The translations under genes were made by a program, and so were the position numbers. Below the pieces are notes generated by a model. The model ran no database searches, was not told where the DNA came from, and was given only the letters and a program-made list of their open reading frames with translations. Positions 50,227 through 58,984 of a DNA stretch of 64,000 bases are shown here, in pieces. This DNA is from Actinomycetaceae bacterium (GTDB lineage: Bacteria > Actinomycetota > Actinomycetes > Actinomycetales > Actinomycetaceae): NCBI GenBank assembly GCA_030538185.1, contig JAUNUK010000006.1, positions 36,312 through 100,311 of the forward strand, in the 5' to 3' direction. Every line of letters begins with the position of its first letter. The first letter of the stretch is position 1.

Positions 50227-51690
50227 TCACTCCAGGTAATTGACGAGGTCTGAGGCAATGCCCGTGTAGGTCGCAGGAGTCAACTGCGTCAATCGCTGTT
50301 CCACGTCTTTAGGTAGGCCCAGAGATTCAATAAATGCGCGCATGGCAGGGCCATCAACCTTGTGGCCCCTCGTGAGATCCTTGAGGCGTTCATAAGGATC
50401 CTCCATTCCGGTGGCCCCAGCAATGGCAGCTACCCGCATCGCTTGTTGGACGGCTTCCCCCAGGACTTCCCAATTATTGTCCAGGTCGCGGGCCAGCAAG
50501 GCCGTATCAGCCTCAAGGCCGTCAAAACCGCGCATCAGGTTATCGATGGCCAGCAAGGAGTGTCCCAGGCCAACGCCTGCGTTCCTTTGGGTCGTGGAAT
50601 CTGTCAGGTCGCGTTGCAGCCTTGAGGTCACGAGAGTTGCAGCCAAGGAATCGAGGAGAGCACAAGAGATCTCCATATTGGCTTCCGCGTTTTCGAAGCG
50701 GATCGGGTTCACTTTGTGGGGCATCGTGGATGACCCGGTTGACCCCTGAGCGCTGAGTTTCTGATGGAAGTACCCCATGGAGATATAGCTCCAGGTATCC
50801 GTTGCCACATTGTGAGCAATTCGATTAAACCTGGCCACATTCGCATAGAGCTCTGATTGCCAGTCGTGGGATTCAATCTGTGTGGTCAAAGGGTTCCACG
50901 TCAGACCAAGGTGTTCCACAAAGCCACGTGAAATAGCAGGCCAGTCGGCATTTGGCACAGCGACAGTGTGCGCTGCAAAGTCCCCGGTCGCCCCGTTAAT
51001 CTTGCCCAGGTAGGGCTGGGCGTCAATCAGGTCAATCTGGCGTCCCAGTCGATATGCCCATACGGCTATTTCGTGCCCCATGGTCACAGGTGTTGCAGGC
51101 TGTCCGTGAGTGTGGGCCAGCATGGGAACATCCCTGTAGTCCTTGGCCATGTGCTTCAACTGCTCCACCAGGGCGCGGGCCTTGGGCAACCACACACGCT
51201 GCACTGCCGAGCGAATAACCAGGCCATAGGACAGATTATTGATGTCCTCGGAGGTGCAGAAGATGTGGACGATCTCTTTGACCTTCGGCAAAACGGTATT
51301 AGCCCCAAGTTCTTGGGGGGCGCGCTCCAGGATCGACTTCAACAGGTATTCGACCGCTTTAACGTCGTGCCTGGTCTCTGCCTCAATCGTGGCCAACTGT
51401 GCGATTTCGGCAGCGCCAAAACCAGAAACCTGGGACCGCAAATACTGCTTTTCGCCCTCGGAAAATGTTGGGGCACCAGGTAAAACCCCGTGGGTTGTCA
51501 ACCACGTCAACCACTCGATCTCTATATGCAGCCTCGCACGATTCAAAGCGGCCTCTGATAAATGGTTCACCAGGGGTTCGGCAACCGAACGGTAGCGCCC
51601 ATCCAAGGGACCAAGCGCAATAAAATCCTCAAGGGCACCCAAATCAGTCATGGTCAAAGGGAGGTCGCCAGTGCTCGGCTGAATCTGCAT
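50227..51690 (-). CDS. purB: Adenylosuccinate lyase
   Basis: 487 residues of the fumarase/aspartase superfamily, long PurB branch. GPLDGRYRSVAEPL opens the fold, AHTHGQPATPVTMGHE holds the catalytic His, and GSSTMPHKVNPIRFENAEAN is the signature loop with the catalytic Ser. It releases fumarate in two steps of purine synthesis. ATG 51690 (GAAAGG upstream) is preferred over a reading 59 codons longer without homology; ATG 51651 is possible. The iterated core at 51453 encodes FSEGE. Confidence 0.93.
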   Translation of the reverse strand: MQIQPSTGDLPLTMTDLGALEDFIALGPLDGRYRSVAEPLVNHLSEAALNRARLHIEIEWLTWLTTHGVLPGAPTFSEGEKQYLRSQVSGFGAAEIAQLATIEAETRHDVKAVEYLLKSILERAPQELGANTVLPKVKEIVHIFCTSEDINNLSYGLVIRSAVQRVWLPKARALVEQLKHMAKDYRDVPMLAHTHGQPATPVTMGHEIAVWAYRLGRQIDLIDAQPYLGKINGATGDFAAHTVAVPNADWPAISRGFVEHLGLTWNPLTTQIESHDWQSELYANVARFNRIAHNVATDTWSYISMGYFHQKLSAQGSTGSSTMPHKVNPIRFENAEANMEISCALLDSLAATLVTSRLQRDLTDSTTQRNAGVGLGHSLLAIDNLMRGFDGLEADTALLARDLDNNWEVLGEAVQQAMRVAAIAGATGMEDPYERLKDLTRGHKVDGPAMRAFIESLGLPKDVEQRLTQLTPATYTGIASDLVNYLE

Positions 51691-51715
51691 TACTAACCTT
51701 TCAATCGGGTAAGTG

Positions 51716-52360
51716 CTAAAACTGTGACAAAACTTCGTCTGCCAGGGCAATTCCAAGTTCTTGTGAGCAGGCGATGGCGTAATCAAACTCCGTGCGTTCC
51801 TTGCCCAAAGGAAGTACCGTATCGGCGCTGAGATCCACAGGGTGCCCAGCCCAGACACCAGACACACTGAGCGTCAGGGTACCCGAGGCTACGGCCGGCA
51901 CAGCCGCCACATTCCTGGTCAAAACGCCCTCGGCCTTGAGTGAATTATCCCGCGAGGCATCAATTGCTGAAAAAAACGCGCGCTCTGCCTGTAGCTCAAG
52001 GCGGCGATCGAGGTCATCTAACTCAGCCAAAACATTTCCGAGGGCGTCCTCGTCCTCCCTGATTTCCAAGGCGAAATCCTTGGAGACGGCAATCAAAGAA
52101 AGGCCAGGCATGTCAAAAGTGGCAAGGTCATCGAGGAGGTGAAGCGCAATATCCGATTCACCGCTGAGCAGGGCCACTCGCAGGGGGGCGCAGGGATCCG
52201 TTTGGGGTGTAAGGGCAGTGAGTGTGCAGGTGAAACCCTGGTTTGAAAGTGTGGCGATAAACAGATTTCCCGCATGTTTAGCCTCAGGTGTATCCGCGCA
52301 GACAGCGGTGAGTGGGTTGGCGGGAACCCAGACGCGCGCAGGGGCCTTTGAGGAAGACAT
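51716..52360 (-). CDS. Hypothetical protein, unknown fold
   Basis: 214 residues, unrecognised. It is soluble and slightly acidic, with hydrophobic strands (VRVALLSGESDIALHLLDD, GLSLIAVSKDFALEI) and a possible coiled coil (LDDLDRRLELQAERAFF). Two iterated-motif copies occur: an exact 13-mer (52034-52046) encoding ALGN and a core at 51925 encoding KAEG. The frame runs 40 codons further upstream, but MSSSKAPARVW is the more natural start. It is followed by purB on the same strand and may share its transcript. Confidence 0.6.
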   Translation of the reverse strand: MSSSKAPARVWVPANPLTAVCADTPEAKHAGNLFIATLSNQGFTCTLTALTPQTDPCAPLRVALLSGESDIALHLLDDLATFDMPGLSLIAVSKDFALEIREDEDALGNVLAELDDLDRRLELQAERAFFSAIDASRDNSLKAEGVLTRNVAAVPAVASGTLTLSVSGVWAGHPVDLSADTVLPLGKERTEFDYAIACSQELGIALADEVLSQF

Positions 52361-52576
52361 AGAACTACTATCGCACGTTGAGGGCTGCGGGGATGTCAGT
52401 GAATCCCGCAAGTGTTGGTATTCATGGCTACCGGGCAGTTTTGGGGTTATCCACAATTGCGGTCTTTGGAGTTTATCCACAGTTGCGATGTGCGGCCATG
52501 AACGCGATCAAGGGCGTAGGTAATGTCGAAGGCACCGGCTGGACACAGGGGTCAGCGAGCTTCGAAAGGCAATGTT

Positions 52577-52798
52577 ATGGGCATAGGTACATTGGCTGCG
52601 GCCAAGCGAGCTGAAGAGGACGTGGAACATGCCCTCATGTCCTTGGGTGCCAGTCGGGCCACTGAAGCCTGGAGAGGCCATGTCCAAGAATGCTACGAGG
52701 AGCGCCTCGCTGAACTAAACGCAGAGGTCCTAGCGGTTCAAGGTTGTTCTTGGGAGCTGAGCTCGGCGGTCAGGGCGCTTCAGGCGGCAATGAGTTGA
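52577..52798 (+). CDS. Small WXG100-like helical protein
   Basis: About 73 residues (a TTG/ATG up to 18 codons earlier is possible). The pattern A-W-R-x(5)-C-Y-x-x-R-L-x-x-L-x-x-E-V mirrors the W-x-x-x-A-x-x-Y-x-x-x-L spacing of short WXG100-like proteins that precede secreted effectors in actinobacteria. It ends eight bases before the large lipase-like gene. It may be its chaperone or a co-secreted partner of a type VII-like system, though no secretion ATPase is in the window. Confidence 0.55.
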   Translation: MGIGTLAAAKRAEEDVEHALMSLGASRATEAWRGHVQECYEERLAELNAEVLAVQGCSWELSSAVRALQAAMS

Positions 52799-52805
52799 GG
52801 CAGAG

Positions 52806-54818
52806 ATGACAAGCACGATGGTTGCTCCGGGCGCAGTGGGCGCAGTGGGAGAAAATTGGGGGGACACGTTTGATTCAAGCCCAGGAATCCCCCAGGGCAA
52901 TAAGCCACTCGATGTGATTTTTCCGCGCAATACGGACTACTCCCTGCCTTCTGGGGTCAGGGGTGGGTACACGATATCCAAGGACATCGCCGGTCTTGAT
53001 GGCCCAATGCGCCCAAGGATCTGGGTGGTCGGTGGACTGACCAAGGTCGACACTCAAGAGTTAGAAAGGATTCAGGTTTCCTTACAGCGCACCGAGGAGG
53101 GTTTGCACACCGCGATTGTCAACGTGCACGAGGTTGAAACTAGGGCCTTCGACGAAGCGATGTTTCGCATCAATATGCTCAGTTCACAAGGGGCTCAGTC
53201 AGTGATGGTTGCGCAGAAGATCGCCGCGATCTACGCCGCATTAGAGCGCGTCAGGGGCGCGGTGTCTCAACTGTTGTGGGGTCCGCGTGGGTTACATGCG
53301 GTGTGCGAAAAGACGGCTTTGCTGCGCAGACAGGTCTATCAGGCCCAGGGCACATTTGTGATGGCAGAGGGAAACGTTTTGAGCGGGTGGGGAAAGTCCC
53401 CCATGGGATTCAACCTGGCCATGATTTTCCGTTGGCTTGGCTTCGATCCAGATCTGGGTGGGTTGAAACATGTTGTGGATGGGGCAGCAAGAATAGGAGG
53501 GCGTGGGGATAACACGACAGAGGAAATGCAAGGAACGCAAAACGCACTGCACAACCTGTGCGAGGACATCGCAGCCCACAGTCAGTTGCCTACGTTCATC
53601 ACGGTTGGTGAGCAAAAGATTGACACAAGAACCTTGAGCCCGACACAAAAAGGCGCCTTGATCTTCAGCGTCTTGACGGAGTTATACGGGGATGACACCT
53701 ACGGGAACCTCAATGCGGTAGCCGTACACACAGCCGATGGAGTCAAACACATCTCGGTCCCCAGCGTTTTGGATGACAAAGAGGCAGTAACAGGAGCAAT
53801 CAAGACTTTGGAAGACTATGCAGGCTCCAAGGGAATCGACATATCCCAAGACAGCACCTTGGGCGGTGGCACAGCCGCAGCTTTCGCTTTGATCCTGCCC
53901 AGCATCAGGCAGGCCTTTCAATCACAGTCAGACAAATCTGCACAACGATGGCCAAGCACTGACACCGCAAAGTTCATAGCAAAGGTAGAAGAGACCACCG
54001 GCAGTAAGCTCAGCCGTCGCGCATTACAGGTTCCTTCGAACAGCAGCCTTGCCTCGCCCTCGGCAAAAGATTTTTCCGAGGACGGCAGGTCGGAACTGGG
54101 GAAGTACACACGGCTGCCTATCGAAGTAGACGAGTGTATTGACTATTTACGGGTTGTGGATCCGGAAGGTCAACGTGGGGCGATGGAGCTGCAAGGTTGG
54201 AAAACCCCTGATGGGCGTGAAGGCTACCGTCTGGTCTTGCGGGGAACTCAGGCGTGGGACGGGGGATCTCCTCAGCCGCAAGACATGTTGACGAATTTTC
54301 AAGCGATAGCTGGTTTGCCGTCTGCGCAAATCGAGGCGGCAAAAGCGGTTTTGGATGCGGGTGTGTCTGCGGGAGCGCCGGTAGAGATCATCGGTCATTC
54401 TCAGGCCGGGATTATTGGTGTGCAGTTGGCCAGCGATCCGGGTGTTCTTGCCAAGCACAATATTGTAAGCGTAATTACTGCTGGAGCCCCTGTGGCAGGG
54501 GCGGACCTGCCCGAAAAAGTGGGTGCGCTGCATCTGATCAATGTCTCGGATTTTGTGCCCTCGCTTGATGGGGCGCATAACGTGCCCAGCGCGAGTCACG
54601 TGAATGTATTGACGGATATGGGCGGGATCGAAGGCTGTGAAGAAGCGCATGGTCGTGATACCTACACGGTGATGGCTAAAGCAGTGATTAATGCGGAGGA
54701 TCCGGGCATTGATTGGTGGGCAAAACGGCGTGCGGAGGCCATGAACCTGGACGGTGCGTTACAGGATGCCCACACACAGAGAATTGAGGTAGAAAGAGTC
54801 CTCATTCGGAAGAAATAA
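52806..54818 (+). CDS. Large alpha/beta hydrolase (lipase-like) with helical N-terminal domain
   Basis: 670 residues without a classical signal peptide. The N-terminal half (about 70-200) is helical and of the kind found in WXG/LXG-type effectors. The C-terminal part (about 440-620) is a lipase-like alpha/beta hydrolase: nucleophile Ser532 in IIGHSQAG, candidate acid in VSDFVPSLDG, candidate His in EEAHGRDTY. An iterated core (54055) and a near copy (54075) face each other in the linker and could form a hairpin. It may be a secreted lipolytic effector or surface lipase. Confidence 0.7.
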   Translation: MTSTMVAPGAVGAVGENWGDTFDSSPGIPQGNKPLDVIFPRNTDYSLPSGVRGGYTISKDIAGLDGPMRPRIWVVGGLTKVDTQELERIQVSLQRTEEGLHTAIVNVHEVETRAFDEAMFRINMLSSQGAQSVMVAQKIAAIYAALERVRGAVSQLLWGPRGLHAVCEKTALLRRQVYQAQGTFVMAEGNVLSGWGKSPMGFNLAMIFRWLGFDPDLGGLKHVVDGAARIGGRGDNTTEEMQGTQNALHNLCEDIAAHSQLPTFITVGEQKIDTRTLSPTQKGALIFSVLTELYGDDTYGNLNAVAVHTADGVKHISVPSVLDDKEAVTGAIKTLEDYAGSKGIDISQDSTLGGGTAAAFALILPSIRQAFQSQSDKSAQRWPSTDTAKFIAKVEETTGSKLSRRALQVPSNSSLASPSAKDFSEDGRSELGKYTRLPIEVDECIDYLRVVDPEGQRGAMELQGWKTPDGREGYRLVLRGTQAWDGGSPQPQDMLTNFQAIAGLPSAQIEAAKAVLDAGVSAGAPVEIIGHSQAGIIGVQLASDPGVLAKHNIVSVITAGAPVAGADLPEKVGALHLINVSDFVPSLDGAHNVPSASHVNVLTDMGGIEGCEEAHGRDTYTVMAKAVINAEDPGIDWWAKRRAEAMNLDGALQDAHTQRIEVERVLIRKK

Positions 54819-54981
54819 TGACCGATATTATGTTCAGGTAGTTGTATCTTCGCAGGTCACAGTTATGAAGCTGAAAGTTTACTGAAAACTTCCGCAGAAG
54901 TTCATGATGTTCCTAAAGTGCATTGAAACCGGGACGATAGGAAGGGCGAATCGTAGGTGGAGTGTCTCTGCTGCCGGTTTG

Positions 54982-55002
54982 AGCTAGGAAGGACGCCTAG
55001 CT
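54982..55002 (+). promoter_or_regulatory. Leader hairpin before the CAP surface-protein gene
   Basis: AGCTAGG (54982-54988) and CCTAGCT (54996-55002) form a 7-bp hairpin about 30 bases before the start codon. The surrounding gap of 212 bp holds no gene. I could not match it to a known riboswitch such as the c-di-AMP class that often precedes cell-wall genes. Confidence 0.35.
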
Positions 55003-55030
55003 GGAGAATGACACAAGGACGGGATGCGTT

Positions 55031-56710
55031 ATGTACGCAAACGGGGCAACGAAAGATGTCAAGCAAGTCTTGACAACGCAAGTGGCTGTGGCCGACACCA
55101 CGAAGCAGGTTACGGCAACGGTTGGTACTACGGCGGTCAGACACGCCCGTAGACGAGGGATTGGTGCGGTCGGTTTTGCCGTCGCGGCTCTTGCCCTGAC
55201 GACTATTGCTCCCATTGATGGTGTCTTTACATCTAATCCCGTTATTGCTCCTCCCCAACAAGCAGCTCCTTCAGTGAATGCCCCGTCACTTTTGCAGCCT
55301 GCCGGGCCTGATGCAGGCGTTGCGCAAATGGCGCGTCTCGCTGGCGTTTCACAGTACTCTGCCGCTGTTGCTGTTTCACAGCGTGCCTTCCCCAACGGTG
55401 CCCCCGTCGTTTACCTTGCGAACGTCTCGAATCCCGTCGATGCCCTCCCCGCTTCAATCTTGAATGACGGTCCAGTCCTCTTGGTTGACACCGCAGGTGG
55501 AATCAATGCTGAGGTGCTGGGCGAGATCGCCCGTCTGAAGGCCAGAAAGGTTGTGGCCTTGGGTGGACCTGCAGCAATTAGTGACGCCGTCTTGGGGCAG
55601 GCCTCCGGCTCCGTAGGTGGACAAAATGCCAGACTTGCCGGCGACAACCGCGTCCAAACAGCCGCTGCAATCGCCTCACATGCCTTCCCCGGAGGAACGA
55701 CAACTGTTTACGTAGCAGATGCTTACGGTTCGAATGGCAAGGGCTCCCCTGATGCCGTAGCAGGCGGGGCACTTAAAGATGGACCCATTATTACCGTTGG
55801 CCCGGCTGCCGGAGATAAGGCCATCGCCAAACAGGTCATCGCCAAGCTGAACGCGTCCAATGTCGTTGCGCTTGGTGGCCAAGCTGTACTGCCAGATGTC
55901 ACCCTGAACGAAATCGCGGCTGGCCGCGCGGTCGGGCGTTTGGCGGGAGCTGACCGCTACGCCACCGCAGGACAAATTGCCTCGCATGCCTACCCTGGTG
56001 GGGCAGGAACCATATACATCGCCGAAGGAAACGCACTGGCAGACGCCCTCGTTGCCGGAGCGCTGAATGACGGGCCATTGTTGCTGGTCCCCGCAGGACC
56101 ATCACAGGCCACGCGCGATATGATCAAGAACTTCGGCGCATCCAACGTCGTGGCCGTCGGTACCGGGGTCAGCGATGAAGCCATGAGAGTTGCAGCCGGG
56201 CAGGTCGATCTGGCAGCTAAAAAGGCTCTGGAAGTTGCTGCGACACAAGAGGCACAACAAGCCGCCACACTGAATGCCACACTGGGACAGCTGGTACATT
56301 CTCAAGCGCCTTCCCCCTCGGATTTTGCAAAAGAACAAGCTGTGGTCAATGAAATCAATGCCCAGCGTCAGGCGCGTGGCCTAAAGCCGCTAGCTAGGGA
56401 CTCTCGCATGGATGACGCAGCGCGTATGTGGGCACAAACCGTAGCTTTGACTGGTAACTTCGTACACTCCAATGGGGCGAAGGCCTACAGTGCGCTAATG
56501 CCTGCTGGGTGGAAGAAGGCCGGAGAGAACATGGTCGGCTTCTACAATGTGGACCCCGTGAAGTACGCACAGGGCACGGCCCAGCTGTGGATTAATTCAC
56601 CGGGACACTATGCGAACCTGGCTGACCCCGTGTACACGCACACAGGCGTGGGCGTGGCGACCGGGCGCGACTGGGTCTACTGCGTACAAAACTTCGGCCG
56701 ATACTTCTAG
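55031..56710 (+). CDS. Secreted CAP-domain protein with three cell-wall-binding repeats
   Basis: 559 residues. A long positively charged N-terminus precedes a hydrophobic export segment (about 44-62). Three cell-wall-binding repeat 2 modules follow (about 95-395; MARLAGVSQYSAAVAVSQ, ARLAGDNRVQTAAAIA, GRLAGADRYATAGQIA). A CAP/SCP domain (about 435-559) contains VNEINAQRQARGLKPL, FVHSNG, AGENM and INSPGHYANLADP. It should sit on the cell wall. Bacterial CAP domains are linked to surface stress and adhesion, with no settled activity. The start could be one of several nearby. Confidence 0.88.
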   Translation: MYANGATKDVKQVLTTQVAVADTTKQVTATVGTTAVRHARRRGIGAVGFAVAALALTTIAPIDGVFTSNPVIAPPQQAAPSVNAPSLLQPAGPDAGVAQMARLAGVSQYSAAVAVSQRAFPNGAPVVYLANVSNPVDALPASILNDGPVLLVDTAGGINAEVLGEIARLKARKVVALGGPAAISDAVLGQASGSVGGQNARLAGDNRVQTAAAIASHAFPGGTTTVYVADAYGSNGKGSPDAVAGGALKDGPIITVGPAAGDKAIAKQVIAKLNASNVVALGGQAVLPDVTLNEIAAGRAVGRLAGADRYATAGQIASHAYPGGAGTIYIAEGNALADALVAGALNDGPLLLVPAGPSQATRDMIKNFGASNVVAVGTGVSDEAMRVAAGQVDLAAKKALEVAATQEAQQAATLNATLGQLVHSQAPSPSDFAKEQAVVNEINAQRQARGLKPLARDSRMDDAARMWAQTVALTGNFVHSNGAKAYSALMPAGWKKAGENMVGFYNVDPVKYAQGTAQLWINSPGHYANLADPVYTHTGVGVATGRDWVYCVQNFGRYF

Positions 56711-56851
56711 AAAGAGTATCTGGGAAGACAATCACAGCCGTGTGACATGCGAGGTGGGGCCATGTGGTCCCGCCCTGCATCCCCGCCCTGAGCACGACAA
56801 TTCGGGTGAGGAAAAATGGCGGGCTTAGAGCATCGCATTTAGACTCGAAAC

Positions 56852-57229
56852 ATGAACTTTATTGCGCGATTGGCGGCTAATGCTGCAGGGCTTTGGGTGG
56901 CCGCCTGGCTGATTAAAGGCATAAGCATCCCTCAAGCCTCGCCTTTGAGCGAACAACTACTGGTCATCGGGGTTATTGCCCTCATTTTCACCCTTGTACA
57001 GACCGTCGTGAAACCTTTTATGAAAATCGTGACCTTCCCGCTGTACGTGGTGACCTTCGGGCTGTGGGCGCTGGTTGTGAATGCCGTTTTATTGATCATC
57101 ACCTCGAAGGTGACCGAAAGCCTGGGGCATGGGCTGCATGTGGACTCCTTTGGTGCCGCAGTTCTCGGAGGCATTATCACCGCAGTTGTCGCTAGTATTG
57201 TCAACGCGGTGATTCGTCCAAAAAACTAA
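56852..57229 (+). CDS. Four-helix holin-like membrane protein (Phage_holin_4_2 family)
   Basis: 125 residues with four helices and the family pattern LAANAAGLWVAAWLIKGI, TLVQTVVKPFMKIVTFPLYVVTFGLWALVVNAVLL and IITAVVASIVNAVIRPK. Despite the family name, it is a common chromosomal membrane protein in actinobacteria rather than a phage gene; no phage genes are nearby. Function is unknown. Confidence 0.82.
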   Translation: MNFIARLAANAAGLWVAAWLIKGISIPQASPLSEQLLVIGVIALIFTLVQTVVKPFMKIVTFPLYVVTFGLWALVVNAVLLIITSKVTESLGHGLHVDSFGAAVLGGIITAVVASIVNAVIRPKN

Positions 57230-57286
57230 AGCGCCCACATAGTGAAACAAGTGTCCAAAATCTGAGAAACAGGGCAAACTTGGGGT

Positions 57287-58390
57287 ATGACTGCTGACGC
57301 GACGCCCTCGGAAATGGAAATGCCTGTGCGGATTCGGCCTAACGTTGCCGCGTTGCCCGCCTATGTTGCCGGAAAGACCAAGGCAAGCCCGAGGGCGGTG
57401 AAGTTGTCCTCCAACGAAAATCCAAACCCGACGCTTGCCACCATCGTTAACGCCATTGAGGCTCGCGCGCGTGGGGTGAACCGATACCCCGATATGTACG
57501 GGATACCGCTGGTAGAAGCACTGTCTGAGCGGTTTGAAGTACCGGCGGACCGCGTGGTCGTAGGTAATGGGTCGGTTGCGCTTCTGTTTCATATCTTGGC
57601 GACCGTTGCTGGTCCCGGTGACAAGGTCGTGATGGCGTGGAGGTCCTTCGAGGCATATCCGATCGGTATCGGAACTGTTGGGGCCCAGTCCGTTGCGGTT
57701 CCTTTGGGTGCCGGTGAGCGCCATGATTTGGCGGCGATGCTGGAAGCCGCAAACACAGACCCGGCCGTGACTGCGGTCTTGCTGTGTACGCCGAACAACC
57801 CGACCGGGCCCACGCTGTCGGAAGCAGAGGTTCGCGGGTTCCTGGACGGGCTGCGGCCAGGGGTTTTGGTGCTCTTGGACGAGGCTTACTGCCATTTTGT
57901 GCGCGACGGCGCGGCAGTCGACGGCCTTGACCTGGTTGACGATTACGCGAATCTGATTGTGTTGCGAACCTTCTCGAAGGCCTACACCTTGGCCGGTTTG
58001 CGTGTGGGCTATGCGGTTGCAGGGGACGCGCGCCTGGCTTCCGCTGTGCGCGCGGTGTCCACGCCGTTTGGCGTCAACGCCCTGGCCGAGGCCGCTGCGA
58101 TTGCGGCCTTGGCCTGCGAGGATGAGTTGGCTGGGCAGATTGAAGGCATCGTCAGCGAGCGCGAACGGGTTGTGGGTGTTTTGCGCGAACACGGCTGGGG
58201 CATCCCGGAAACGCAGGGGAACTTCTTTTGGCTTCCGTACCCGGGGTTGGTTGACGCGATTGTCGCCGCTTGTGCAGCCGACGACATCACGGTCCGCCCC
58301 TTCCCCGAGGGCGTGCGCGTGTCCATCGGAACGCCGGAAGAAAACGACCGCCTACTGGCAGCTTTGCTGACCATATCGGTGGGCCACTGA
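57287..58390 (+). CDS. hisC: Histidinol-phosphate aminotransferase family enzyme
   Basis: 367 residues, class I/II aminotransferase. KLSSNENPNPT, VVGNGSVALLFHILATVAGPGD, LLCTPNNPTGPT, LDEAYCHFV and the PLP-lysine motif LRTFSKAYTLAGLRVGYA identify HisC. It converts imidazole-acetol phosphate and glutamate to histidinol phosphate; some members act on aromatic amino acids instead (Pat). No other his genes are nearby, so the aromatic role is possible. An exact 13-mer (57303-57315) lies in the N-terminal extension; core copies at 57389 and 58305 lie in the body. Confidence 0.87.
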   Translation: MTADATPSEMEMPVRIRPNVAALPAYVAGKTKASPRAVKLSSNENPNPTLATIVNAIEARARGVNRYPDMYGIPLVEALSERFEVPADRVVVGNGSVALLFHILATVAGPGDKVVMAWRSFEAYPIGIGTVGAQSVAVPLGAGERHDLAAMLEAANTDPAVTAVLLCTPNNPTGPTLSEAEVRGFLDGLRPGVLVLLDEAYCHFVRDGAAVDGLDLVDDYANLIVLRTFSKAYTLAGLRVGYAVAGDARLASAVRAVSTPFGVNALAEAAAIAALACEDELAGQIEGIVSERERVVGVLREHGWGIPETQGNFFWLPYPGLVDAIVAACAADDITVRPFPEGVRVSIGTPEENDRLLAALLTISVGH

Positions 58391-58485
58391 CCCACAACAG
58401 GATGACCACACCGTCTCATCGCCTGGAAGACATTCAGCAGATATGATTTAGGCACCATCGGTGCACTCATCAAGGAGGTGGTGTC

Positions 58486-58971
58486 GTGAAGGGCTCTCGG
58501 TTTTTTGGGTTGGCTGCTGTGGTGGTGTTTATTTCGGCGCTTGGACTCGCGGGATGCGGGGACTTTGCAAAAAGCGCAACACAGGCCACTAAAGGACCAA
58601 TCGCGCTGGATTTTACGGATCGTGAGGCGAACCTAGAAGAGGACAAGGTTCCTTTAGCAGCCGGGGATCACAATAGCCCGGTTGCTTTCTGGCTAGAAGA
58701 TGGCACAACCTTGCGTGTGTACAGAGGAACTGGTGACGGGCCATGCGAAGAAGAGCCTGCTGACCTGCGTTTTGATGGTGTAGACACATACACCCTAGAG
58801 GTAAAACTAAAAGAGAACGAAGAAGATATTTGTTTGCTGATAGGCAGAACCAGGGTGACTGACCTGAAGAATGTGCCGAAGCCAGCACAAGGTCTGGGAC
58901 AGTTGTCAATCGAAGGAGGCAACACCCTAAAAACGACTGTCGACATCACCGACGGTCCTCCTGAAATTTAG
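58486..58971 (+). CDS. Putative lipoprotein
   Basis: 161 residues: signal peptide and lipobox GLAGC (Cys22), then a compact domain with two cysteines (GDGPCEEEP and NEEDICLLIG), unrecognised. GTG 58486 follows AAGGAGG. It stands between hisC and the convergent LuxR regulator and may be an external sensor or binding protein; nothing more can be said. Confidence 0.7.
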   Translation: MKGSRFFGLAAVVVFISALGLAGCGDFAKSATQATKGPIALDFTDREANLEEDKVPLAAGDHNSPVAFWLEDGTTLRVYRGTGDGPCEEEPADLRFDGVDTYTLEVKLKENEEDICLLIGRTRVTDLKNVPKPAQGLGQLSIEGGNTLKTTVDITDGPPEI

Positions 58972-58984
58972 TGTGCTGATAGCC

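Noticed and set aside
54819..55030. Cyclic di-AMP or di-GMP riboswitch before the CAP-protein gene
   Set aside because: A hairpin is present, but the conserved core bases of either class are not recognisable.
56852..57229. Evidence of a prophage from a holin-family protein
   Set aside because: There are no neighbouring phage genes, and this family is a usual chromosomal gene in actinobacteria.
57089..58192. Long minus-strand reading frame (367 codons)
   Set aside because: It is antisense to hisC and the holin-like gene, and its His/Arg/Gly-rich translation has no family features.
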